A stretch of 32,854 nucleotides of DNA from positions 1-32,854 of the forward strand of contig LFCR01000005.1 of NCBI GenBank assembly GCA_001189215.1, read 5' to 3'. This document shows positions 1 to 9,448 of this stretch, one piece after another. Within the stretch, counting starts at the first letter, position 1; each line of letters begins with the position of its first letter. Position numbers and translations under genes: made by a program. The notes beneath the pieces were generated by a model. The model was not told the origin of the DNA and ran no database searches. It worked only from the letters and a program-made list of their open reading frames with translations. Source of the DNA: Parcubacteria bacterium C7867-008 (lineage in GTDB: Bacteria; Patescibacteriota; Minisyncoccia; Phycocordibacterales; Phycocordibacteraceae).

Positions 1-16
1 ACGACTAATGTCGACC

Positions 17-73
17 CATATGCGCACAGAAATAATTTCAATTCGTAATTAAGATTATTTTTGTGCGCGTATG
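17..73. repeat. imperfect inverted repeat / large stem-loop (arms 17-36 and 54-73)
   Basis: catatgcgcacagaaataat ... attatttttgtgcgcgtatg; about 20 bp arms with one mismatch and one G-U pair, AT-rich loop. Confidence 0.6.
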
Positions 74-129
74 TGTTGTGTATACATTATTGCGCGCAAT
101 TAGAAATTTTGTGTGAGAAAAAAAATAAA

Positions 130-138
130 TGTGGATAA
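130..138 (-). promoter_or_regulatory. single perfect DnaA-box match (TTATCCACA on minus strand)
   Basis: tgtggataa in AT-rich non-coding DNA; a lone site can occur by chance. Confidence 0.3.
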
Positions 139-145
139 CTTTATA

Positions 146-185
146 AAAATAAAATTGCATCACTTGTGTGATGCAATTTTATTTT
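146..185 (-). terminator. 18-bp perfect hairpin, terminator downstream of murB
   Basis: aaaataaaattgcatcac-ttgt-gtgatgcaattttatttt, immediately 3' of the murB stop. Confidence 0.8.
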
Positions 186-195
186 GTGCGTATTG

Positions 196-1203
196 TTACG
201 AAAGCGATCGCACTTCTCGTTCAATTTGAATACCTGTTGCATTAAATATTTTCTCTGCAACATTGTTTGCAAGCGCATCAACGTCAACACACGTTGCACC
301 TGCATCTGCAACAAGTACCAATGGTTGGTTTTGAAATAAATATGCATGGCCCATACGAAATCCACGTAGATCAAGTACGTGATCAAGAATCCATGCGAGA
401 GGAATCTTTATACCAGTGCTTGTAGCAAAGCCAGGAAGTTCTGGATACTGTTGCTGTAGCTGGGTGTATTGATCAAGAACGATGGTGGGGTTCTTAAAGA
501 ACGAGCCTGCAGTACCGTACTCTGTAAGGTCTGGGAATTTGGCGCTGCGCACACGACGTACCGCCTCACCTATAGCATGAGGTGTATCAAGTACTTCCCC
601 GGCATCTATGAGACGGGAGAGGTCTGCATACTGTGTCCTAGGACTTCCACTACGCGTAACAGTTAACGCGACGCGCATAATGATACGTCCGGGGTTTTGC
701 TTGAATGTGCTATCTCTGTAGCCAAAAGCACATTCAGCACCAGTGAGTCGTTGGATCGTTTCTGTATCCGGGTCATAGCACTCAAGCCACGAAAAGCTAT
801 CTGCAAGTTCACTTCCATACGCGCCGATGTTTTGAACGGGTGCAGCTCCTACGGTTCCTGGAATACCTGCTAGATTTTCGATTCCCCACAACCCTTTATC
901 AGCACATGCTCGTACAAGCGCATCCCATGACGTTCCTGCATCAGCACATACTTCAACTCCCTCTGAAGTATCAGAGAATGCAATACTATTGTTCTGCATA
1001 AGAAGTAGGACGGCAGCAATGGATGCATCTGACGCAAGTATGTTACTTCCCTGTCCTATGGGATATAGCGGAAGGCGACATTCACGCGCATGCGCAAATG
1101 CCGCCTTCACTGATGCTACTGAGTTCCCTTGAGCGACGTAGCGTGCAGGACCACCGATACGGAATGTAGTTAGCGTGGAGAGCGGTACGTTCTCGCGCAT
1201 CAT
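196..1203 (-). CDS. murB: UDP-N-acetylenolpyruvoylglucosamine reductase
   Basis: 335 aa; MurB FAD-binding pattern (TTFRIGGPARYV, PIGQGSNILASD, GIENLAGIPGTVGAAPVQNIGAYGSEL, YRDSTFK, AGSFFKNP). Confidence 0.95.
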   Translation of the reverse strand: MMRENVPLSTLTTFRIGGPARYVAQGNSVASVKAAFAHARECRLPLYPIGQGSNILASDASIAAVLLLMQNNSIAFSDTSEGVEVCADAGTSWDALVRACADKGLWGIENLAGIPGTVGAAPVQNIGAYGSELADSFSWLECYDPDTETIQRLTGAECAFGYRDSTFKQNPGRIIMRVALTVTRSGSPRTQYADLSRLIDAGEVLDTPHAIGEAVRRVRSAKFPDLTEYGTAGSFFKNPTIVLDQYTQLQQQYPELPGFATSTGIKIPLAWILDHVLDLRGFRMGHAYLFQNQPLVLVADAGATCVDVDALANNVAEKIFNATGIQIEREVRSLS

Positions 1204-1211
1204 ATCGGAGC

Positions 1212-3359
1212 TTATTGTGCGCCGAGCTGTGCAAGGAAGGAGTTCCCTTGTGCCGCTGCTTCTGGATGAGCAGCAATGGTCTCGCGAATAGTTTGGATTG
1301 CTTTATCACGCTGACCAGACTCACTATATGCAGCAGCCAGCTGGAATCCAGAACCAGCATCTTTCGCATTCTTAACGTGCAGCTGGATGAGTGGAATAAT
1401 GTTATTCCAATCTTTGAGTTGGTAGTACGCAGGAACAAGAATCTGTTGATCAACGAGTGTGGTACCGAATTTCTCCTTGAGAATTGCCTGCCCTCCAGCA
1501 ACATCGTTGGTGATGATATGACCCACCGCTGCATAGACTGCGCCAAGTTCATACCGTCTATCAAGAGCATATGCTTCTTCAAAGAATTTGCGGCCACCCA
1601 CTACATCTCCGCTCTGCCAGCGTTCCATACCCTGCTCTAATATGATGGTTTGTTTTGTTGGAGCTAATGAACGCGCCAGATCACTCTGCTTTATAGCGTT
1701 CTGGTAATCCCCTACTGAACGAAGCATGATTGCGTACTGAATGCGTACACGCGCATCACCAGGAGCTTGTTTGAACTGAAGTGCCATTTGTTCATTAGCG
1801 AATACAAGGACCTCCTGCTTAACATTGTTAGGGATTTCCTGAGCTGATACCACGCTACTAGTGAAAGACATGAGTTGTTCACGTACTTCCTGTATAGCGA
1901 ATGGGTTATCGCTCACCGCACGCTTCATAGAGGCAAAGCGTGTATTCACATCTGACGTTGGTGTAAGTCCTTGGATCAGATCCTTACCACCCTGAATAGT
2001 TGGTACATTCACCATCCAAAGAACTAGTACCAGTACTACGAAGGCGACTGGTGTAACGATAGTAGAAGCCGTAGTCTCACTTGCTTCAGGTAGACGTTCA
2101 AGGGTAGGAATAGGTTTGGAGCGTGCAGAATACGCAAGCGCAAACAATGCCGCCAGTGGTATGTAGGTGAAGAGGTTATCGAATACCACCAGCGCCTGTA
2201 CGCCATAGGCAATGAATGCAGACATAACCAGTATGCGTTCTGGACGACTCGCTGCCCCACGGTAGAGCGCGATAATTGCTGCACCAAAGAGACTTAAGAA
2301 TAGAACAAGTGCTGGTATGCCGCCTGCGATCAACCAGTCGAGATAGAGATTGTGCACACGATCGAACCATGGTTCCTGCCCATAGAGAGAAGGATCGTAG
2401 TACTTATTGAATACATAGTTAAAGCCTTCGTGACCCCAACCAGTGATTGGTCGCTCTTCAAAGCCTTTCATTGCCATATTCCAGATAGTGAAGCGGACTT
2501 CCATATCCTTTAGTGAGATTGAGGCGAAACGCGAAAGAATAGCGTTATCTGCAATTACAGGCTGTTCCTTTAGTGCAATGAATCCACCGATAACCACAAG
2601 GATAGTTATGAGTGCGACAGCGGCACCTTGTTTGCCACGCTTTCCTGCTTCAATAAGCCATAGGAACGTACCTGCTACGGCTGCAGCCAAGAAACCAACC
2701 ATCGTACCGCGTGTACCTGTACCAATGAGTACAAGCACTTGTACTGCTGCAAGTATGAAGAGTGAGTAGCGAAGTAGTGCACTGGATTTTCCTTTTGTAT
2801 CGAATGCTAGCCAGAGTGTGGTTGCTATAGCGAAGAGGAGGTAGCCAGCGAGATATTCTGAGTTTCCAAGAGACGCATCGAGACGAGTTGAGCCTTGATG
2901 TATTTGCGCACCACCAAAGAACTGAAGTGCTGCATATGCACACACAAGTGCACTAGCACCTGAAAATGTAAGCCACCACTTACGCCAGAGTTTATCTACA
3001 CCAAATACAGTTCCTGCAACTATAAAGAAGAGGAACAGGTGGATGAGGGTTACCCAACCATCCATGCGTTCAAAGTTACTCCAGAATGCCTTGTGTGGGT
3101 TCACAGCAAGGAAATCTGCAATTGCCATCCATGCGGTGAAGAGCGCAAATAGCACCATCACCCATGAGAACTTGGGACGATAGTGCTTATCCATGATTGC
3201 GAGCACGATCCAAGAAGCCGTGGCAATCTCAACAAGGATTCTAAAACCAAAGTTCTTACCCGCTATAAATGGGAAATAAATGGTCCCGTCTACATATAGA
3301 GCGAGGAATGGGATGGCGAATAAAGCGAGCAGAGTGGTCCAGAGAGCAACTTTTTTCAT
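1212..3359 (-). CDS. O-antigen ligase/polymerase-like (Wzy_C) membrane protein with C-terminal TPR-like region
   Basis: 715 aa; about 10+ TM segments, periplasmic-loop motif (NMAMKGFEERPITGWGHEGFNYVF...DRVHNLYLDWLIAGGIP), soluble helical tail. Confidence 0.85.
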   Translation of the reverse strand: MKKVALWTTLLALFAIPFLALYVDGTIYFPFIAGKNFGFRILVEIATASWIVLAIMDKHYRPKFSWVMVLFALFTAWMAIADFLAVNPHKAFWSNFERMDGWVTLIHLFLFFIVAGTVFGVDKLWRKWWLTFSGASALVCAYAALQFFGGAQIHQGSTRLDASLGNSEYLAGYLLFAIATTLWLAFDTKGKSSALLRYSLFILAAVQVLVLIGTGTRGTMVGFLAAAVAGTFLWLIEAGKRGKQGAAVALITILVVIGGFIALKEQPVIADNAILSRFASISLKDMEVRFTIWNMAMKGFEERPITGWGHEGFNYVFNKYYDPSLYGQEPWFDRVHNLYLDWLIAGGIPALVLFLSLFGAAIIALYRGAASRPERILVMSAFIAYGVQALVVFDNLFTYIPLAALFALAYSARSKPIPTLERLPEASETTASTIVTPVAFVVLVLVLWMVNVPTIQGGKDLIQGLTPTSDVNTRFASMKRAVSDNPFAIQEVREQLMSFTSSVVSAQEIPNNVKQEVLVFANEQMALQFKQAPGDARVRIQYAIMLRSVGDYQNAIKQSDLARSLAPTKQTIILEQGMERWQSGDVVGGRKFFEEAYALDRRYELGAVYAAVGHIITNDVAGGQAILKEKFGTTLVDQQILVPAYYQLKDWNNIIPLIQLHVKNAKDAGSGFQLAAAYSESGQRDKAIQTIRETIAAHPEAAAQGNSFLAQLGAQ

Positions 3360-3401
3360 AGTGCTGATAGTATATACCGTTTATGATAAAATACTGGAAT
3401 A

Positions 3402-4706
3402 ATGCGCTATAAATCCTTACGGGAGCGCTTTCAACCCCTTACCGATACTATCGGCCGAAAGCTGAATACGGACATGAATTATCTGGTCTCTGGAGGATTC
3501 TGGAGCGCGGTAGGTACTGTCCTATCTGCAATAATTGGACTTGCTACAGCGGTTGCTTTCGCAAACCTGCTTCCGAAAGATACCTATGGTACGTATCAGT
3601 ACGTACTCTCTGGAGTCACTCTCCTGGGTCTCCTTTCCCTGCCCGCAATGAAGAGTGCTGTCTTCTACGCAGCTGCACATAATAAGGATGGCTCATTCCT
3701 TGAAGCAATACGCATGAAGATGCGTTGGAATTTTCTCTCAGCAATTGCTGCCTTTGGAGTTGCTGCATACTATTTGATACACGGTAACGTACTACTCGCT
3801 TCCTCCTTCGCTATTGTTGGTCTCTTTATTCCCGTGTGGGAGCTCTATGGTAACTACGTACACTATCTTTTGGGTAAGAAACACTTTAAGGATGGGGTAA
3901 TTTATGAGGCAGTTGCACAGGCAGTAAACGCAGCGACTATTATTATCATCTTACTTCTCACAAAGAATCTATTGATACTGCTGTTTGGATTCTTCGCGAG
4001 TTGGACGATTGCTCGCGTATTCCTATTCCGTAAGGCGCTACGTGCATATCCTCCTAATACTGAGCGTGATCCCGAGATACTGGGGTATGCGAAGCACCTC
4101 TCGCTCATGACGGTGCTTACCACCATTGCTAGTAATGCAGATAAGATGCTTTTGTGGCAGTTCCTTGGTCCCATTGGTATTGCTACCTATAGCTTCTCTT
4201 TAACCGTACCGAGCCGAGCAACAAATGCGCTCGGAAGTATTAATCGTTTGTATTTCCCCAAGGCGGTAGAGCACGAGCTCCCGGTAATACGTAAGGTACT
4301 TATTGGAAGAGTGTTTATTCTCTTCACCTTTGCAGTTGTAGCTGCTGCGATCTATATAGGGATTGCTCCGTACCTCTTCGGTATATTCTTCGCAAAATAT
4401 ATGGAGGCAGTGCCATACACACAGGCACTTGCATTGGTTATTGCTCTTCAACCATTCTCATTATTCAGTACGGCTCTTTCAGCGCATGCCCGCAAGAAAG
4501 AGTTATATATTGCGAACCTAGTGCCCCCAGCAATACAGATTGGACTATTTTTAGTACTTATACCAACACTGCATGTTTGGGGTGCGGTTGTGGGAATCCT
4601 TTGCTCACGTGTTGTTGAAGCTGTTTTATATTTTGTTCTATTTCTTCACGCATCACGCACTCCTACCATTACTTCCGAGCTACATACACCGCCTCTCTCA
4701 AACTAA
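3402..4706 (+). CDS. polysaccharide flippase (Wzx/MATE-like)
   Basis: 434 aa; polytopic, MVSGGFWSAVGTVLSAIIGLATAVAFANLLPKDTYGTYQYVLS-type N-terminus. Confidence 0.85.
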   Translation: MRYKSLRERFQPLTDTIGRKLNTDMNYLVSGGFWSAVGTVLSAIIGLATAVAFANLLPKDTYGTYQYVLSGVTLLGLLSLPAMKSAVFYAAAHNKDGSFLEAIRMKMRWNFLSAIAAFGVAAYYLIHGNVLLASSFAIVGLFIPVWELYGNYVHYLLGKKHFKDGVIYEAVAQAVNAATIIIILLLTKNLLILLFGFFASWTIARVFLFRKALRAYPPNTERDPEILGYAKHLSLMTVLTTIASNADKMLLWQFLGPIGIATYSFSLTVPSRATNALGSINRLYFPKAVEHELPVIRKVLIGRVFILFTFAVVAAAIYIGIAPYLFGIFFAKYMEAVPYTQALALVIALQPFSLFSTALSAHARKKELYIANLVPPAIQIGLFLVLIPTLHVWGAVVGILCSRVVEAVLYFVLFLHASRTPTITSELHTPPLSN

Positions 4707-5478
4707 GACCGAATCGCTCACATTCTTCATTGGTAAATAGTTCCTTTGCCGTTTGCGAAGACACGGTGAATCCTGCTTGAGTTAAGCGCAAGATGTATTC
4801 TGCTTCCGCATAGATGCGAACATGGTCTGCTTGGCCGAAGACTCGAATCCGATCCTCAGGTTCAGAAACATTTGCATCCTCAATAGAGACTTTAGTTTCC
4901 CTAGTTACGGGTACCTGTAAGATCGCCAAACCTCCTGGTTTTAGTACCCGATAGATTTCACTCATTGCTCGTGCATCATCAAGTACATGTTCTAAGACAT
5001 GGTTACAGATGATGTAATCAAAATTATTGTCTTCGGAAGGAAGATCTGTTACATCCATAGAGATTGCATCTCCATATCGCCCATCAAGATACCTCGGGTC
5101 TCCTTCAAACTTGTCTCCAGCAATATAGGTTCCTGTTGGGCGATTTCTGAGCAACCTCATAAGATTCTTTTCAGGTGCAATATGCAGCACATCTGATGAT
5201 GATGTAAATATATCTGTGTGTGTCTTTAAATATAGATATACGAGACGCTCCTTATCACTAGCCCCACACCAGGGACATTGCATTTGCTTACGGGAACCCA
5301 TTGAGACAATCTTGTATCGATCTACAACAGACTGCCCTGCTGTTACTCGGCTTGGCATAAATGATCGCATAGATCTATTACATACCGGACAGTGGTGCCC
5401 CGTGCCCACGTACGCGATCCAAGTCCTGATCTTCACTCGTATACGCTTAACACGAGATATAAGCATTCGCATGATCAT
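4669..5478 (-). CDS. class I SAM-dependent methyltransferase with CxxC zinc-binding-like N-terminus
   Basis: 269 aa; CPVC...CPWC motifs; DYIICNHVLEHVLDDARAMSEIYRVLKPGGLAILQVPV. Confidence 0.85.
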   Translation of the reverse strand: MIMRMLISRVKRIRVKIRTWIAYVGTGHHCPVCNRSMRSFMPSRVTAGQSVVDRYKIVSMGSRKQMQCPWCGASDKERLVYLYLKTHTDIFTSSSDVLHIAPEKNLMRLLRNRPTGTYIAGDKFEGDPRYLDGRYGDAISMDVTDLPSEDNNFDYIICNHVLEHVLDDARAMSEIYRVLKPGGLAILQVPVTRETKVSIEDANVSEPEDRIRVFGQADHVRIYAEAEYILRLTQAGFTVSSQTAKELFTNEECERFGLSLREAVYVARK

Positions 5479-5481
5479 GGA

Positions 5482-6573
5482 TTATAAGCGTCCTTGTATG
5501 AAAGAAACAATCGCATCAGATCGTTGATTCCAGGTATATCGTTCACGTACGAGTTTCTTGGCACGATCTGCACGTTCAGCGCGTTGTGGGTCGCTCTGTG
5601 CTTTCTGTATCCCTTGCGCTAATGCTTCAGCATCATCTGGTTTTACTAATACTGCTAGATCATCCGTAAGTATCTCTCGAAGTGAGGGTAGGTCACTCGC
5701 CACAATCGGTGTTCCGCTTGCCATATATGCAAAGAGTTTAAGTGGGGATGTAGATACACGAGAGATTTCCTGCACGCCCGAGTTAGGTATCACTGCAATA
5801 TCTGCAGCACGTAGGTACTGTGGAAGTGCCGTGTTATAAGGTTTCTGCCCTTCCATGCGCACTGACTCATGCAGTTCGTGTGTACCAAGGAATTCTGTAA
5901 CATGCGGAGGTTTGCCGCCTACAATTACAAAGAGCCATTCAGATCCCATATGTCTGATGCTTTCATAGAACGTATCTGCTCCTTTCCATGGCTCAAGACT
6001 TCCTGCATAAAGTGCAATCTTCTTATCGAGTGGCAGCCCTAGCGCAACACGCGCTTCCTCCTTGGTCTGTGGTATTTCAAATAGTGCAGGGTCTACAGCA
6101 TCAGCGGCAACAAACATGGTTCCTTTATAGCCATAGTCGGATTGAAGAGAGGCTCGCATACCTTCCGTAATAGGTATCACATACGGCATGTGCGAAAGTA
6201 TATATTTGTGCCAGAGCTTTGGTGCATACTCCAGGCGATGCACTTCGTAACAAAAAGTTATATGAGCACTCTTGAAGAACACTCGGGAGAACAGCACTAG
6301 AAAGAAAAGTAGTTTTTCTTCTCGGCAATAGATATGAGTGAAGTTGTTTGCGCTCGCATACCGAAGATAGTTCCATGCAAGATACGGACTCTTTGTCTTT
6401 GTACCCATCTCTACCACATTGCAGCTAAGATTCGTGTGTTCCTTTCCGACACTCATCCCAAGTGTAAAAGAATTCCCAAGTGTATGATCGAAAGCATTTG
6501 CCATACTCACGATCTGGATACGATTTGCGAGTGATGAAGGAAACCGTAATGAGGTAGCGTACAGGAGCTTCAT
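5482..6573 (-). CDS. glycosyltransferase family 4-like
   Basis: 363 aa; KIALYAGSLEPWKGADTFYESI, SPLKLFAYMASGTPIVASDLPSLREIL. Confidence 0.88.
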   Translation of the reverse strand: MKLLYATSLRFPSSLANRIQIVSMANAFDHTLGNSFTLGMSVGKEHTNLSCNVVEMGTKTKSPYLAWNYLRYASANNFTHIYCREEKLLFFLVLFSRVFFKSAHITFCYEVHRLEYAPKLWHKYILSHMPYVIPITEGMRASLQSDYGYKGTMFVAADAVDPALFEIPQTKEEARVALGLPLDKKIALYAGSLEPWKGADTFYESIRHMGSEWLFVIVGGKPPHVTEFLGTHELHESVRMEGQKPYNTALPQYLRAADIAVIPNSGVQEISRVSTSPLKLFAYMASGTPIVASDLPSLREILTDDLAVLVKPDDAEALAQGIQKAQSDPQRAERADRAKKLVRERYTWNQRSDAIVSFIQGRL

Positions 6574-7229
6574 ATCTTTGTGCCCGTTACGAGATACCCT
6601 AGCGCGTAGTCTGCTGGATCATATTTCTTATGGAACAATCGCGCCGCATGAACCATAAGTACGTCTAGTACCTGAACCAGGTATCGGAGGGTGTAGAACG
6701 AAATAAAACGAATCGGCTTTGGAAGGAGTCTGTCTATAAGTACATACGAAGCACTCCACACTCCGCTCCCGAGGGGAATTATGCTGATATTTGATATGCC
6801 CACACCTTCAAGCTCACGTCGGAGAGTACTTGCTGTGAAGCGATGGAAGTCATCCGGTGATGGGTGCACTGGAAATAAAAACGGCACCACCACAAGCATC
6901 TTCCCTCTTGGTGAAAGGACACGAGCAGATTCTTTTAACAGATCACGATATGCGTAGATGTGTTCAAGGACATTAAAAAGTACCACGCCGTCATATGTTG
7001 CGTTATCAATAGGAAGAGGTTCCTCAAGATTGTGGAGAATATCTGGCTTGGTCTTAGGATCAAGGTTTAGACGTGTGGTTGAGAATGTTCCTTGTATAAA
7101 GGTGAGGTATTCAGAATTCGCATCACCACCAAGATCTAGCACCTGTCCTACCAGTGACACTGAACGGAGAGCGCGGTGCTCTGCAAGCCTTAGAAGTGAG
7201 GGTATGCCAGCCATAGTATTAGATGCCAA
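6570..7229 (-). CDS. class I SAM-dependent methyltransferase
   Basis: 219 aa; VLDLGGDANSEYL, YDGVVLFNVLEHIYAYRDLLKESARVLSPRGKMLVVVPF; ATGA overlap with the downstream gene. Confidence 0.85.
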   Translation of the reverse strand: MASNTMAGIPSLLRLAEHRALRSVSLVGQVLDLGGDANSEYLTFIQGTFSTTRLNLDPKTKPDILHNLEEPLPIDNATYDGVVLFNVLEHIYAYRDLLKESARVLSPRGKMLVVVPFLFPVHPSPDDFHRFTASTLRRELEGVGISNISIIPLGSGVWSASYVLIDRLLPKPIRFISFYTLRYLVQVLDVLMVHAARLFHKKYDPADYALGYLVTGTKI

Positions 7230-8418
7230 GCGCTAGTGCGTATTCATCAATAATGCCATCTGCATCGAAGTCTTCTGAACGCTCGCGACTCTTTGCAGCA
7301 TATGCCGCACGCTTTGTAGGATCAGAAAGTAGAGTCTGTATTGCCTCTGTGAGTGCCTCTTCATCGTTTACTGCAGTTAGAACGCCGTAAGTTGCATATT
7401 CAACACCATTCTTCATACGAATCTGGTGGTCTGTATCGGGAGCAATTATTTCACGAGGTCCTGCCCCGCTACAGTCACTAGCAATAACTGGAAGTCCAAC
7501 TACCATTGCTTCAAGCAATGCATTGGGCATACCCTCCCAAAGGGTTGGAAACACAAAAACGTCTGCCTTGCTCATGTACTTGTATGGATTATCTGCATAC
7601 CCAATAAGTTCAATAGAGTCCTCCATGTTGAGTTCAGCAATAAGAGCGCGCACTCTTGCTTCTTCTCGTCCATTACCCACCAGAGCAAGACGCGCAGGCA
7701 TATTTGCGCGTACCGCAGCAAATGAACGAATAAGTACAGGCAGATTCTTCTGCTCACGAAGCCGTCCAACAAATAGAGCAAGTGGGACAGTCTTATCCTT
7801 GAACCACGGGTGATCAACCGGCTCTTGAGCTTTCTCTAGTATTTCTGAGCGTGGCTTTGGTTGATAGATTACCGAAACACGCTCAGGAAGGATATGTGTT
7901 AGTTCAATAATATCGTCACGTACCCCCTTGGATACTGCGATAACACCGTCTGCATATTTATAAAAGGCTCGTATAAGGGTTGGAAGTAATTTACTCTTGA
8001 GGCCTTCATAGCGAGTAAAGAGCTCGGAAAGCATGTTTCCAATACGTAGAACAATGCGAGTATCACTCTTCGTAAGATAGCGTGCAGCTAATGCGAGTAG
8101 ATGAGTGAATTCATCAAGTGCGAGAAGCGTCTCTGGCTTCTCCTCTTTCATGTATCTCATTAAAGGGAACAACGAGAGTGCCATACGACGTCGGTCTAGT
8201 GAACGCACATTCACTCGCTCATCAACATGCTCTGCGTACTGCCCCACGGGCTTCAGTACGAGAAGATCAACATTATATCCACGAGCAGCAAACGTATTAG
8301 CTAACGTGATCATAACGCGCTCTCCCCCTCCTGCACGGAAGGATGATATGAGGAATGCAATCTTTTTAGAGGAAATGGTACGAGGAGAAGTCACAGTATC
8401 TAGCCAACATGCGGGCAA
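7219..8418 (-). CDS. glycosyltransferase (GT4-like)
   Basis: 399 aa; RAGGGERVMITLANTFAARGYNVDLLVL, LFVGRLREQKNLPVLI, EGMPNALLEAMVVGLPVIASDCSGAGPREI. Confidence 0.92.
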   Translation of the reverse strand: MPACWLDTVTSPRTISSKKIAFLISSFRAGGGERVMITLANTFAARGYNVDLLVLKPVGQYAEHVDERVNVRSLDRRRMALSLFPLMRYMKEEKPETLLALDEFTHLLALAARYLTKSDTRIVLRIGNMLSELFTRYEGLKSKLLPTLIRAFYKYADGVIAVSKGVRDDIIELTHILPERVSVIYQPKPRSEILEKAQEPVDHPWFKDKTVPLALFVGRLREQKNLPVLIRSFAAVRANMPARLALVGNGREEARVRALIAELNMEDSIELIGYADNPYKYMSKADVFVFPTLWEGMPNALLEAMVVGLPVIASDCSGAGPREIIAPDTDHQIRMKNGVEYATYGVLTAVNDEEALTEAIQTLLSDPTKRAAYAAKSRERSEDFDADGIIDEYALALGI

Positions 8419-9446
8419 TGAATAGTTTGTTCCAAATCAGATTCAACCATAATTCGAACCAGGTCTTTGAATCCCGTGCGGGGCTCCCATCCAAGTATTT
8501 TCTTTGCTTTTGTTGCGTCACCTCGGAGATAACTAACCTCATTGGGTCGGAAATATCCTGGGTCAACTCGAACCCGCACAGTTCCTGTCTTTGAATCGAT
8601 ACCTACCTCATCAAGCCCAATCCCTTTCCACGTTATATCTACCCCAACGATCCGAAAAGCTTCTTCAACAAACTCACGTATTGTGTGTGTCTCTTCTGTG
8701 GCAATAACGAAATCATTTGGAGTGTCTTGCTGAAGCATCATCCATGCAGCTTCCATGTACTCTGGAGCAAATCCCCAATCTCGAGACGCATCAAGATTCC
8801 CTAATGTAATTGTGTCACGAGTACCTCGTACAATTTCCCCGATACTTAGAGTTACCTTTCTTGATACAAAGTTGAAACCGCGTCGAGGACTTTCGTGATT
8901 AAAAAGAATCCCATTAACAACAAACATACCGTAACTTTCACGATATATACGAGCGGTTTCAAAAGCATATAGCTTTGCAACACCATAAGGGCTTCTTGGT
9001 TTTAGCGGTGTTGTTTCATTTTGTGGGGCTGTAGTTTTGTCTCCAGAAAATAACTCTGAAGTTGAAGCTTGATATACCTTACACTTCAAGTCCAATGCTC
9101 TTATTGCTTCAAGAAGCGACAGTGTGCCTATTGCATCACATTGAGCAGTGTAAAACGGCAATTCAAACGAGACTTTAACATGGGACTGGGCAGCAAGATT
9201 ATATACCTCATCAGGCTGCACCTCTTTTAAGATTCTGATCAGTGAATTAATATCTGTCATATCTCCATAGTGCAGACCACGATCCCGTTGTTCTTCAGAC
9301 CCAAATATATGACTTATGTTTAATCGATTGAAGGTGCTTGAACGGCGAATTATGCCGTGAACCTCATACCCTTTACTGAGAAGTAGCTCAGCAAGATATG
9401 AACCATCTTGACCTGTAATTCCTGTAATAAGTGCTTTCTTTTTCAT
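8400..9446 (-). CDS. gmd: GDP-mannose 4,6-dehydratase
   Basis: 348 aa; KKALITGITGQDGSYLAELLLSKGYEVHGIIRRSSTFN, PLKPRSPYGVAKLYAF, NGILFNHESPRRG..FVSRKVT. Confidence 0.97.
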   Translation of the reverse strand: MKKKALITGITGQDGSYLAELLLSKGYEVHGIIRRSSTFNRLNISHIFGSEEQRDRGLHYGDMTDINSLIRILKEVQPDEVYNLAAQSHVKVSFELPFYTAQCDAIGTLSLLEAIRALDLKCKVYQASTSELFSGDKTTAPQNETTPLKPRSPYGVAKLYAFETARIYRESYGMFVVNGILFNHESPRRGFNFVSRKVTLSIGEIVRGTRDTITLGNLDASRDWGFAPEYMEAAWMMLQQDTPNDFVIATEETHTIREFVEEAFRIVGVDITWKGIGLDEVGIDSKTGTVRVRVDPGYFRPNEVSYLRGDATKAKKILGWEPRTGFKDLVRIMVESDLEQTIHCPHVG

Positions 9447-9448
9447 AG

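Noticed and set aside
1082-1597. 171-aa minus-strand ORF overlapping murB and the Wzy-like gene
   Set aside because: Out-of-frame overlap of two well-supported genes; composition not protein-like.
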